From an uncultured Colwellia sp. (GTDB lineage Bacteria > Pseudomonadota > Gammaproteobacteria > Enterobacterales > Alteromonadaceae): 64,000 bases of DNA. Position numbers and translations under genes: made by a program. The notes under the pieces are model-generated. The model saw only the letters and a program-made list of their open reading frames with translations. It did not search any database and had not been told where the DNA came from. The stretch is taken from assembly GCA_913058245.1 (NCBI GenBank), contig CAJXQJ010000003.1:1-64000 (forward strand), given 5' to 3'. Shown here in pieces: positions 1 to 8,096 of the stretch (position 1 is its first letter; each line of letters starts with the position of its first letter).

Positions 1-54
1 ACTGTAAATCTGACGGCTCCGCCTTCGGTGGTTCGAATCCACCTCCCTCCACCA
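1..54 (+). tRNA. tRNA-Tyr (GTA), 5' part outside the window
   Basis: The window opens inside the anticodon arm: ACTGTAAATC contains anticodon GTA with its 3' flank. A long variable arm (class II tRNA) follows, then the T-arm signature GGTTCGAATCC at 30-40 and an encoded CCA at 52-54. GTA with a long variable arm identifies tRNA-Tyr. The acceptor 5' strand and D-arm lie before base 1. Confidence 0.9.
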
Positions 55-61
55 TCATTCT

Positions 62-92
62 AAAACCCGTAACTTATGTTACGGGTTTTTTC
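62..92 (+). terminator. Rho-independent terminator of the tRNA unit
   Basis: A 12-bp stem (aaaacccgtaac at 62-73 with gttacgggtttt at 78-89) has a 4-nt loop and runs into a T tract. It sits 8 bp after the tRNA CCA, so it ends the tRNA transcript. From 93 to 322 I see no gene, only AT-rich sequence that must hold the promoter of the next gene. Confidence 0.85.
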
Positions 93-322
93 GTTTCTAT
101 CTAAAATATATCTATAAATTAATAACATACCTCATATTTTTTATATCTAATGATGTGATGGCGATCGTAGTGAGTTACATACGAGATACAATTATTAGCT
201 GTTTCAGTATTGTCGTAGGAGGAGAAAAAGAGCAAACTCAAAATGTAAATAAAGTTCACTTTGGAGATAAGTCATTATGATTTAGGTGAATTTTACGAGA
301 TGTATATTTAAGGAACGCCATC

Positions 323-1027
323 ATGAAAGAAATATTAATTGTAGAAGATGACAATGTGGTGTCCCTTACTTTAAAAAATCAGCTAGAAAGTAAAGGTTTT
401 AGTGTTACTCAGATTTTTAATGGTTCGGCAGCACTCCGCAAGGTTATTAATAGTTTCCCAGATTTAGTACTTTTAGATATTGGGTTACCAGATGTAAATG
501 GATATGAAGTCTGTAAACAACTTAGAGAGTTTTATCATCGCCCGATAATATTCATAACTAGCTTAGAAGATCCCACGGCGGAAATTAAGTGCTTTGAAGT
601 TGGAGCTGATGACTTCGTCTTAAAAACAGCGCCATTTGAAGTGCTATATCAAAGGATAAAACGTTTAGGGTTAAGGCCTAGTAATTATCAGCCAGCAACT
701 GTTTTAGACTTTGGTGATTTAAAGTTTATTCCTGCAGCAACTGATTGCTTCTATCGTTCTATACCATTAGGGCTTACACAGGAAGAATATGAGCTATTTT
801 ATTTTATAGCGACCAAGCAAGAAATGGCAGTATCAAGGCAGGTTATACTAAAAGTGCTAAAAGGTGCTGATTATGACGGAGTTGATCGTTCTATTGATAT
901 TAAAGTAGCTCGTATTAGGAATAAGCTTAAAGCTGTAGGCTTATCACCAGCAGTAATTCAATCTGTACGTTCTAAAGGGTATCAGTTCTGCTACGCGATG
1001 ATTAACGAGCATGTTTCTATAGAGTAA
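323..1027 (+). CDS. OmpR/PhoB-family response regulator, orphan
   Basis: DNA-binding response regulator of 234 aa. The receiver domain (about 1-115) has the acidic pocket E8-D9-D10, phospho-acceptor D52 in LLDIGLPD and switch T79/S80. The C-terminal winged helix (about 131-228) ends in the usual RSKGYQF hairpin. The motif after beta-5, normally K-P-F, reads K101-T-A-P-F, so the conserved Lys is kept but two residues are inserted before the Pro. No histidine kinase is adjacent, so partner and target are unknown. AAGGA at 310-314 supports the ATG. The family call is sure; the regulon is not. Confidence 0.9.
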   Translation: MKEILIVEDDNVVSLTLKNQLESKGFSVTQIFNGSAALRKVINSFPDLVLLDIGLPDVNGYEVCKQLREFYHRPIIFITSLEDPTAEIKCFEVGADDFVLKTAPFEVLYQRIKRLGLRPSNYQPATVLDFGDLKFIPAATDCFYRSIPLGLTQEEYELFYFIATKQEMAVSRQVILKVLKGADYDGVDRSIDIKVARIRNKLKAVGLSPAVIQSVRSKGYQFCYAMINEHVSIE

Positions 1028-1134
1028 CTAGGTAGTTGAAAAGCGCGCTATCATTGCACTAAAGTCATCTATACTGTATTCTGCACCGCCGTTTGACATT
1101 GGCTCAAACCCTTGCGAAAAAGAGTACATTCTAT

Positions 1135-2514
1135 ATGAGTTTTACTGAGTTAGGTTTATCTGCACCCATTCAAAAAGCTATTGCTGAAAAAGGTTATGAT
1201 AAACCATCACCTATTCAAGCTCAGGCTATTCCTGCAGTACTTGACGGCAAAGATGTAATGGCGGCAGCACAAACGGGAACTGGTAAAACAGCGGGCTTTA
1301 CACTGCCAATTTTAGAATTGTTATCTAAAGGTGATAAGGTAAAAGCCAATCAAGCTCGAACCTTAATTATTACCCCTACACGTGAACTTGCTGCACAAAT
1401 AGCTGAAAATGTAGAAATGTATGGTAAAAATCTACCATTAAAATCAACAGTCGTATTTGGTGGGGTGAAGATTAACCCGCAAATGCAGCGTTTACGTCAA
1501 GGGGTTGATATCCTTGTTGCGACACCTGGTCGTTTATTAGATCTCTATAATCAAAATGCGGTTCGATTTAACCAACTTGAAATACTAGTTCTAGATGAAG
1601 CAGATAGAATGCTAGATATGGGCTTCTTGCGGGATATTAAGAAAATTCTATCGCTATTGCCTAAAACACGTCAAAACCTACTTTTTTCAGCAACATTTTC
1701 GCCAGATATTCGAGAGCTTGCTAAAGGGTTAGTAAATAATCCAGTAGAAGTTTCAGTAAGCCCTAAAAACACTACTGCTGAAACTGTTGAACAGTTAGTT
1801 TATTCAGTCGACAAAAATAAAAAATCACCTTTACTAACACACTTGATAAAGGCCAATAATTGGCAACAAGTTATTGTTTTTATGAAAACCAAACATGGTG
1901 CCAATAAACTAACTAAGCAACTTGATGCTGCTGGGATTAAAGCGGCTGCCATTCATGGTAACAAAAGCCAAGGGGCAAGAACAAAAGCACTAGCACAATT
2001 TAAAGATGGCAATATTAACGTTTTAGTGGCTACTGATATTGCTGCTCGAGGTATAGATATTGACCAACTACCGCAAGTGGTTAATTTTGAGTTGCCAAAT
2101 GTGCCTGAAGATTATGTTCACCGCATTGGCCGAACTGGGCGTGCTGGTTCTACAGGCCATGCCGTTTCACTGGTTTGTGCAGATGAAATAGACTTACTTA
2201 ATGATGTTCAACACGTAATTCAAACTCATTTACCTAGAGAAATAGTTGCAGGCTTTGAACCTGTTCATGTTTTACCTGAGTCACGCAAACTTAGGCCGTT
2301 AAAAGCTAAAAAACCTAAGAAGATTAAGCAAGCAAAAAAAGAGCATGTAGAACACAAGGACGGTCAACGATCGGGTGATAATGCTCGGGGTCATAAGCCG
2401 ACAGGTAAGAATAAGCGTCATACTGGTAATAAATCGCATAATCCTTATGCAAATAGTCCAGGTAAAGCCAATAATACAGGTGGGCGTCGCCGGAATTCAT
2501 CAAGCACTAAATAA
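1135..2514 (+). CDS. DEAD-box ATP-dependent RNA helicase, RhlE-like
   Basis: ATP-dependent RNA helicase of 459 aa, expected to remodel ribosomal or mRNA structures in the cytoplasm. Visible motifs: Q motif (PSPIQ), Walker A AQTGTGKT at 45-52, PTRELA at 81-86, DEAD at 154-157, SAT at 185-187, then [10 protein letters not shown] and [10 protein letters not shown] in the second RecA domain. After about residue 385 comes a basic, Asn/Gly-rich tail typical of RhlE-type enzymes. I start at ATG 1135, preceded by AAGAG, because MSFTELGL aligns with the start of the second helicase at 4044. The frame stays open upstream to a TTG at 1093, which I reject. Confidence 0.93.
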   Translation: MSFTELGLSAPIQKAIAEKGYDKPSPIQAQAIPAVLDGKDVMAAAQTGTGKTAGFTLPILELLSKGDKVKANQARTLIITPTRELAAQIAENVEMYGKNLPLKSTVVFGGVKINPQMQRLRQGVDILVATPGRLLDLYNQNAVRFNQLEILVLDEADRMLDMGFLRDIKKILSLLPKTRQNLLFSATFSPDIRELAKGLVNNPVEVSVSPKNTTAETVEQLVYSVDKNKKSPLLTHLIKANNWQQVIVFMKTKHGANKLTKQLDAAGIKAAAIHGNKSQGARTKALAQFKDGNINVLVATDIAARGIDIDQLPQVVNFELPNVPEDYVHRIGRTGRAGSTGHAVSLVCADEIDLLNDVQHVIQTHLPREIVAGFEPVHVLPESRKLRPLKAKKPKKIKQAKKEHVEHKDGQRSGDNARGHKPTGKNKRHTGNKSHNPYANSPGKANNTGGRRRNSSSTK

Positions 2515-2526
2515 AACTCTATAATC

Positions 2527-2558
2527 AAAAATGCCAACGTTAGCTTGGCATTTTGCTT
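2527..2558. terminator. Bidirectional rho-independent terminator
   Basis: Stem aaaaatgccaa (2527-2537) pairs with ttggcatttt (2545-2554) around a 7-nt loop, with A and T runs on either side. It lies between the convergent helicase and yaiI genes and can serve both. Confidence 0.8.
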
Positions 2559-2574
2559 TTATAGGTTCTAATCA

Positions 2575-3018
2575 CTACTTTTTAGCCAGTAGCTTATCAA
2601 GATTATTGGCAAAGGCTTGTCTATCAGCTTGGCTAATTGGTGGGGCACCACCTGTTTCTATTCCGCTTGAGCGCAAGGTGTCCATAAAGTCGCGCATATT
2701 AAGTCGTTGACGAATATTACTTTCACTATAAAGTTCGCCTCTTGGATTAAGTGCTAAGCAGCCCTTTTCTACAACTTCTGCTGCTAGTGGAATATCTGCT
2801 GTGATTACTAAATCTTTAGCTGCTGCTCTTTTGACTATTTCATTGTCAGCTACATCAAAGCCGGCACTAACTTGCGTGAAGCTAATAACCTTTGACGGTG
2901 GTACTTTTAAGTAATGGTTGGCAAGTAATGTTGTAGGAGTTTGTGTTCGCTCTGCAGCTCGAAATAAAATCTCTTTAATTACTACCGGGCAGGCATCGGC
3001 ATCAACCCAAATTTTCAT
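2575..3018 (-). CDS. yaiI: YaiI/YqxD family protein (UPF0178, DUF188)
   Basis: A 147-aa protein of the widespread YaiI/YqxD family, whose fold resembles PIN/NYN nucleases but whose reaction has not been established. It begins [11 protein letters not shown], the family hallmark, with acidic residues D6 and D8. A second acidic patch, VITADIPLA, and the conserved LNPRGELY segment follow. Length is normal. It stands alone, convergent with the helicase, with its own promoter region shared with the divergent thioesterase. Family assignment is firm; a nuclease function is only an inference from fold. Confidence 0.92.
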   Translation of the reverse strand: MKIWVDADACPVVIKEILFRAAERTQTPTTLLANHYLKVPPSKVISFTQVSAGFDVADNEIVKRAAAKDLVITADIPLAAEVVEKGCLALNPRGELYSESNIRQRLNMRDFMDTLRSSGIETGGAPPISQADRQAFANNLDKLLAKK

Positions 3019-3137
3019 GATATTCCTATAAATTTCTTCAATAGCTTAACTAATGGTAATGTACCTCTAAATACTATGCATTGTAAGCGCTGTCTTGTAT
3101 TCGTTAAAATGCGCTTTTATAACGATTAGGAAAAGTC

Positions 3138-3614
3138 ATGAATCAACCACAAAGAGATATTACCTTAAGATTTTTAGCTGAACCACAAGATGTAAACTTT
3201 GGCGGTAAAGTCCATGGTGGTGCGGTAATGAAATGGATAGATTTGGCGGCATATGCCTGCGCTGCAGGTTGGAGCGGTCGCTATTGTGTTACAGCATATG
3301 CTGGTGGCATACGATTTGTTGCTCCTATTCATGTTGGCAGCTTAGTTGAAGTTGAAGCAAAAGTTATTTATACCGGTAACTCTTCTATGCATATTGCCTT
3401 GGAGGTGAATGCTTGTGACCCAAAATCGCTTAACCGTAGGTTAACCACCCATTGTATTGTGATCATGGTAGCTGTTGACCAAAATGGTCAATCTGAGCGT
3501 GTACCGCAATGGAACCCTGAAACTGAGGCAGATAAGAAACAACATGCCAGTGCAAAAAAATTAATGGAAATGCGCAAACAGATCGGCGAAGAGATGCAAA
3601 TTTTTGTAGAATAG
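3138..3614 (+). CDS. Acyl-CoA thioesterase, hotdog fold (YciA/BACH-like)
   Basis: Single hotdog-domain acyl-CoA hydrolase of 158 aa, predicted to release free fatty acid and CoA in the cytoplasm. The active-site region reads NFGGKVHGGAVMKWID: N20, H26-G27-G28 and D35 on the central helix. AGGA at 3129-3132 precedes the ATG by 5 bases. YciA/BACH-type enzymes usually have this length and hexamerise; chain-length preference cannot be read here. The next gene is a DUF2750 protein 38 bp downstream, probably in the same transcript. Confidence 0.88.
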   Translation: MNQPQRDITLRFLAEPQDVNFGGKVHGGAVMKWIDLAAYACAAGWSGRYCVTAYAGGIRFVAPIHVGSLVEVEAKVIYTGNSSMHIALEVNACDPKSLNRRLTTHCIVIMVAVDQNGQSERVPQWNPETEADKKQHASAKKLMEMRKQIGEEMQIFVE

Positions 3615-3652
3615 ACAAATTAAATGTATGGTCATTTTTGATAGGAATTATC

Positions 3653-4036
3653 GTGTTAGAACAAGCCCAAGTTAAGCAAATTTTACAATTAGATGATAGC
3701 CAACGTGCAACGTACTTTTTTAAAGAGGCTGCAGCAACTAATCAACTATGGATATTAACTGACGAGCACGGTTGTGTAATGCTTAATACCGAAGATGAAG
3801 ACTGCGTACCGGTATGGCCTAATCAAGAATTTGCCGAAGCATGGGCGACGGATGAATGGCAGAATTGTCAGCCAGAAGCTATTTCATTAAATAAGTGGTT
3901 TAGTCGTTGGAGTCATGGTTTAGCAGATGATGAGCTAGCGCTTGTTGTTTTTCCTAGTCAAAACGAGCAAGGGTTGATTTATTATCCTGAAGAGCTTGAA
4001 CAAGAATTAAAGCAACAATTAAACAAAAAGCGATAG
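3653..4036 (+). CDS. DUF2750 family protein, function unknown
   Basis: Small acidic cytoplasmic protein of 127 aa, rich in Trp (WILTDEHG, VWPNQEFAEAWA, WFSRWSHGL), resembling the DUF2750 family, which has no known activity. No signal peptide or membrane segment. I start at GTG 3653 because AGGA lies 6 bases before it; the frame extends to an unsupported TTG at 3638. It sits 7 bp before the second RhlE-like helicase and is probably cotranscribed with it. Confidence 0.75.
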   Translation: MLEQAQVKQILQLDDSQRATYFFKEAAATNQLWILTDEHGCVMLNTEDEDCVPVWPNQEFAEAWATDEWQNCQPEAISLNKWFSRWSHGLADDELALVVFPSQNEQGLIYYPEELEQELKQQLNKKR

Positions 4037-4043
4037 ACCACTG

Positions 4044-5291
4044 ATGAGCTTCTCTTCTTTAGCCTTAAACAAATCATTAACTGATGCTGTTAAAGCGTTG
4101 GGTTATCAGCAACCAACTCCAATTCAACAACAAGCAATTCCTGCGGTGCTAGCCAATAAAGATATTATGGCGGGTGCTCAAACAGGAACAGGGAAAACAG
4201 CTGCTTTTGCTTTGCCTATTTTACAAAAGCTGAGTGAAAACATCCCAACAGAAAGGCCGATAAGAGCATTAGTCTTAACTCCAACGCGAGAGCTTGCACA
4301 GCAAGTGTATAAAAGCTTTGTACGCTATGCAGAGAATACCGAGTTAAATATTGCTGTTGCTTATGGCGGGGTGAGTATTAAACCGCAAATAGACGCAATA
4401 GAAAAAGGTGCGGATGTATTAATCGCAACGCCAGGTCGACTACTAGATCATATTATCAATGGTAGTGTTTTATTAATTCATCTTGAAACTATAGTGTTTG
4501 ATGAAGCTGATAGAATGTTAGATATGGGCTTTAAAGATGAGATTGACCGAATTCTCAACAGGTTGCCACCAGAGCGCCAAACATTATTGTTTTCTGCAAC
4601 TTTTGATGATGCGATATTTAAACTAAGTAAAACATTACTCAATGATCCTGAGCTAATTGAAGTCAGTGAGCGTAATGCAACTGCAGCTAAAGTTGAGCAA
4701 GTTGTTTATACCGTGGATAGTGACCGAAAACGTGAGTTAACGTCATTTCTTATTGGTTCAAAAAACTGGCAACAAGTGCTGATATTTACTCGTACTAAGC
4801 AAGGCGCTGACGCACTTTCAAAAGAAATGTGTAAAGACGGCATTAAAACACAGTCAATACATGGTGATAAATCACAAGGTGCTCGCGATAAAGCGCTTGC
4901 TGAGTTCAAAGAAGGTAAAACCCGAGCATTAGTCGCTACCGATGTGGCTGCTCGTGGTATCGATATTAATGATTTACGTTATGTAATTAATTACGAACTT
5001 CCATACATTGCTGAAGACTATATTCACCGTATTGGTCGTACTGGTCGAGCAGGTAACGATGGTTTAGCCGTTTCCTTAATGAGTCCATCTGAAGTTTGGT
5101 TATTGGAAGCGGTAGAAGAAGTGCTTGATAGTCGGTTAATGCAGCAATGGTATCCTGGTTATGAACCTGATCTCACCAAGACGGAGCCATCAGCTCGTAA
5201 AAATACTTTAGGTAAACAAAAGAAACAAGGGCGCCAGAAAGCCTTTGGCGATAAAAATAAATCTAGACCTAATCGGCAACGCCGACGTTAA
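4044..5291 (+). CDS. DEAD-box ATP-dependent RNA helicase, RhlE-like (second copy)
   Basis: Second RhlE-type RNA helicase, 415 aa, with Walker A AQTGTGKT at 45-52, DEAD at 153-156, SAT, ATDVAARGID and [10 protein letters not shown]. It is collinear with the helicase at 1135 from the first residues (MSFSSLALNKSL versus [12 protein letters not shown]) and clearly paralogous, but the sequences have diverged well beyond a recent duplication. The basic C-terminal tail is shorter (about 35 residues). It follows the DUF2750 gene by 7 bp. Which RNA each copy acts on cannot be told. Confidence 0.92.
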   Translation: MSFSSLALNKSLTDAVKALGYQQPTPIQQQAIPAVLANKDIMAGAQTGTGKTAAFALPILQKLSENIPTERPIRALVLTPTRELAQQVYKSFVRYAENTELNIAVAYGGVSIKPQIDAIEKGADVLIATPGRLLDHIINGSVLLIHLETIVFDEADRMLDMGFKDEIDRILNRLPPERQTLLFSATFDDAIFKLSKTLLNDPELIEVSERNATAAKVEQVVYTVDSDRKRELTSFLIGSKNWQQVLIFTRTKQGADALSKEMCKDGIKTQSIHGDKSQGARDKALAEFKEGKTRALVATDVAARGIDINDLRYVINYELPYIAEDYIHRIGRTGRAGNDGLAVSLMSPSEVWLLEAVEEVLDSRLMQQWYPGYEPDLTKTEPSARKNTLGKQKKQGRQKAFGDKNKSRPNRQRRR

Positions 5292-5322
5292 GGCTACATA
5301 AGATGAGTTAGCCTTTATTTTA
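5290..5322. terminator. Probable bidirectional terminator between convergent genes
   Basis: Stem aaggcta (5290-5296) with tagcctt (5309-5315), followed by TATTTT on the plus strand. It overlaps the stop codons of both the helicase and the convergent kinase. The stem is only 7 bp, so confidence is moderate. Confidence 0.5.
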
Positions 5323-6577
5323 ATGGCCAGCTCATCAATATTTTTGCGCCACCATTGTCGTTATTATCGACAGAGAATTGGCCGCTATGGTTATGAATAA
5401 TTTCAACGCACAGTGCTAGCCCAATACCTGAACCGTTATTCTTTGTGGTATAGAATGGTGTAAGTACATTAGCTAAGTTGGCAAAACCAGGGCCAGTGTC
5501 ATTTACTTCCAATATTTGTAGGTCGTTTTGATAATAAACATTAATGTTTACTTCAATATTTGTCTGGCATTGTTCAGCATTCTTAAGGATATTAATCATT
5601 ACCTGCGTTAATTGTGCTCGATCACCAAAACATTGTTCACTGCCTAGCATGGTTACTTTACAGTTAGCAGTGTCAATCATAGCTTTGGCTTCTTCTAATA
5701 ATTCACTAAATGAAAACCAGCTTGTTTTTGGTACAGGTAGTTGTGTTAATTGACTATATTCACTAATGAAAGTTAATAAGCGCTTGCTGCGTTGTTGTAT
5801 TCGAGCTAACACCTTACGGGTTTGTGCTTCGTCTAACTGTTCTGAACACAAAAGGGTATCTGTCATTGAATACATAGGTGTTAGTGAATTACGAAGTTCA
5901 TGACTTAATACTCGAATTAAACTTTGTTGATTGTGACTTTGTTGTTGATTTAACAGTGGCGAAATATTGATGGAAGTAAACAGCCACTGCTTTTCTTGAT
6001 GTTGATTATTGAGTTGATAACTAATAGTTTGGCTTTGCCATTTATTATTAAATTTTCCATGCTGTAATTGCTCATTTTCCAAACTAAAACCTAAAGATTG
6101 TGCTGAACTATTAATGAGCATTGGTTGAGCAATTTGTTGATTCATTGCCTCATTGCGATAAAGCAACTTTAATTGCTGATCAAATAAACAAACCGGAATT
6201 GGCCAGGAGTCTAAAATATTACTAATCACATGGTTAAGTGATTGTTGTTCTATATTTTTATTTAAACGTTTAGTTGCCAGTTGGTGTATTTGTTTTTGTA
6301 GGTCTAAAAGTAAATTATCGGGATGTTGCTTTTTAAAGGAGAGATTAGCCTCATTTTCCGCTAACACTTGCGTGTAGGTTGTTAACTGCATAATGGTTTG
6401 ACACCAAAAATGATAGCAGCGCCAAGCTAACCAGATTAAAGGATAACTTAATACGAAAACTAAGGTCACTATGGCAAGAGTACTCCATGCCATTTGCCAA
6501 GTGAGGGCCGCTATTAAAGATAATATTGTTAAAACGGTCAGGCTTAAGCCGGTGACTAGCCACTTTTCATGACTCAA
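5315..6577 (-). CDS. NtrB-type membrane sensor histidine kinase
   Basis: Histidine kinase of 420 aa, partner of the sigma-54 regulator whose gene ends 15 bp upstream. Two hydrophobic segments (about 8-27 and 32-52) form a short hairpin with almost no periplasmic part. A PAS-like region follows (about 115-210), then the dimerisation box RVLSHELRN with H226, an N box (INILKNAEQC), DTGPGF and GSGIGLAL. Translation starts at TTG 6577 with AAGGA 7 bases before it; no ATG is available near. The tiny periplasmic loop suggests it senses a signal in or near the membrane, or cytoplasmic, possibly transporter load (inference). Confidence 0.9.
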   Translation of the reverse strand: MSHEKWLVTGLSLTVLTILSLIAALTWQMAWSTLAIVTLVFVLSYPLIWLAWRCYHFWCQTIMQLTTYTQVLAENEANLSFKKQHPDNLLLDLQKQIHQLATKRLNKNIEQQSLNHVISNILDSWPIPVCLFDQQLKLLYRNEAMNQQIAQPMLINSSAQSLGFSLENEQLQHGKFNNKWQSQTISYQLNNQHQEKQWLFTSINISPLLNQQQSHNQQSLIRVLSHELRNSLTPMYSMTDTLLCSEQLDEAQTRKVLARIQQRSKRLLTFISEYSQLTQLPVPKTSWFSFSELLEEAKAMIDTANCKVTMLGSEQCFGDRAQLTQVMINILKNAEQCQTNIEVNINVYYQNDLQILEVNDTGPGFANLANVLTPFYTTKNNGSGIGLALCVEIIHNHSGQFSVDNNDNGGAKILMSWPLK

Positions 6578-6592
6578 AAATATATCCTTAAT

Positions 6593-7978
6593 TTACTGGT
6601 TTGCATCAAATTTTATATTAAATTTTTCTAAACGACGGTACAAGGCGTTACGTGATATTTCCAGTAGTTTTGCTGCTTCAATAACATGGCCTGATGTGGT
6701 TGCCATCGCTTTTTCGATTAATTTACGTTCAGCGGTTTCTAACGGTTGCAGCTCAACCTCTTGGCTAGCACTTGTGCCAGTATCTAGGAGTAAATTTTGT
6801 GCAGATATAATATTTCCTACTGTTAATAATACGGCTCTTTCAATGACATGTCCTAATTCCCTGACATTGCCCGGCCAATGATGGCTTTTTAGCTTTGTAA
6901 TTGCTTGGTCGTCGAGTGTTAACGCTTGTTTATGATACTTTTTACTAAAGCTATTTATAAAGTTCTCAGCTAAAGCTGGAATATCTACTGTTCGCTCACG
7001 CAGTGGTGGTAAAGTAATCACTAAGGTATTAAGTCGATAGAGTAAATCTTGGCGGAAGTCACCATTCTTAACCAGTTGATTTAGATCGGCATTAGTGGCA
7101 CTGATTAATCGAACATTAGTTTTTTGCGTTTGGCTTGAACCTAATACTTCATACTGACCAGATTCTAAAACACGTAATAATTTCGGTTGTAAATTTAGCG
7201 GTAATGAACCGACTTCATCAAAAAAAAGACTACCTTGGTCAGCAAGTTGAAAACGACCAATTCGTTGTTGCTTAGCATCGGTAAATGCTCCTTTTTGATG
7301 ACCGAATAGTTCGCTTTCGAATAAGTTGTCTGGAATAGCAGCCATGTTCACTGAAATTAGCGGCTGACTACTGCGCGACGATAGTTGATGAATACGCTCT
7401 GCTAAAACCGATTTACCCGTACCGTTTTCGCCGAGGATTAATATATTGGCGTCAGTAGGTGCAATTTGTTTAACGAGCTGTTCAATAGCTTGCATGGTAG
7501 GTGATTGACATATCCAATGTTGACTTGTTGTAGGTAAGTTTTGGCTTTTGCTTAAAAGTTGTCGATAACCTTGGTGTTCTTGCTTGATGCGTGAAAAATC
7601 TAATTGCTGAACAATACTATTAAGTAGCTTTTCTTTCTGCCAAGGCTTTTCAATAAAATCACAAGCGCCTTGCTGTAAGCCTTTAACGGCTAGTTCAATA
7701 CTGCCCCATGCGGTCATTAAAATAATCGGTATATTACTTTTTTCTAACTGCTTTAGAATTGCTAAACCTTCTTGTCCGCTGGTGGTATCTCGGCTAAAGT
7801 TCATGTCGAGTAAAATCAGATCGGGCTTTTGCCTTTCACTTTCAATAACCACTTCTTTAGCTGTTCCTGCTTCTATTGTTTTGTAGTTATTTGCGGACAG
7901 CAATAATTCAAGTGCAAGACGGATATCTTCGTCATCATCAGCAATTAAAATTGTGGCTTGTGGCTTATTTGTGTTCAA
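6593..7978 (-). CDS. Sigma-54-dependent NtrC-family response regulator
   Basis: Enhancer-binding regulator of 461 aa. Receiver domain with D58 (LLDMNFS) and K111; AAA+ domain with Walker A GENGTGKS (183-190), the sigma-54 contact loop GAFTDA (230-235; most members have GAFTGA) and Walker B-like LFFDEVGS; C-terminal Fis-type helix-turn-helix (EAAKLLEISRNALYRRL). It starts at TTG 7978 with AAGGA 6-7 bases upstream. It follows the ABC permease by 118 bp and precedes its kinase, so it likely activates the adaptor-ABC operon through the sites at 12654 and 12735. Confidence 0.92.
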   Translation of the reverse strand: MNTNKPQATILIADDDEDIRLALELLLSANNYKTIEAGTAKEVVIESERQKPDLILLDMNFSRDTTSGQEGLAILKQLEKSNIPIILMTAWGSIELAVKGLQQGACDFIEKPWQKEKLLNSIVQQLDFSRIKQEHQGYRQLLSKSQNLPTTSQHWICQSPTMQAIEQLVKQIAPTDANILILGENGTGKSVLAERIHQLSSRSSQPLISVNMAAIPDNLFESELFGHQKGAFTDAKQQRIGRFQLADQGSLFFDEVGSLPLNLQPKLLRVLESGQYEVLGSSQTQKTNVRLISATNADLNQLVKNGDFRQDLLYRLNTLVITLPPLRERTVDIPALAENFINSFSKKYHKQALTLDDQAITKLKSHHWPGNVRELGHVIERAVLLTVGNIISAQNLLLDTGTSASQEVELQPLETAERKLIEKAMATTSGHVIEAAKLLEISRNALYRRLEKFNIKFDANQ

Positions 7979-8096
7979 AACATTCCTTATTGTTTGGCGT
8001 TAATTATGGCTGCACCCGACGACATTGACGCCGCCGAGTGTAACGTATGAATTTAGTAGTATTCAAGTGAGCATGCTCAACTCATCATTGTTGATA

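Noticed and set aside
3082..3095. TGTAAGCGCTGTCT upstream of the thioesterase gene, like a LacI operator
   Set aside because: Only the left half and centre match; the right arm is lost, and the gene has no link with sugar metabolism.
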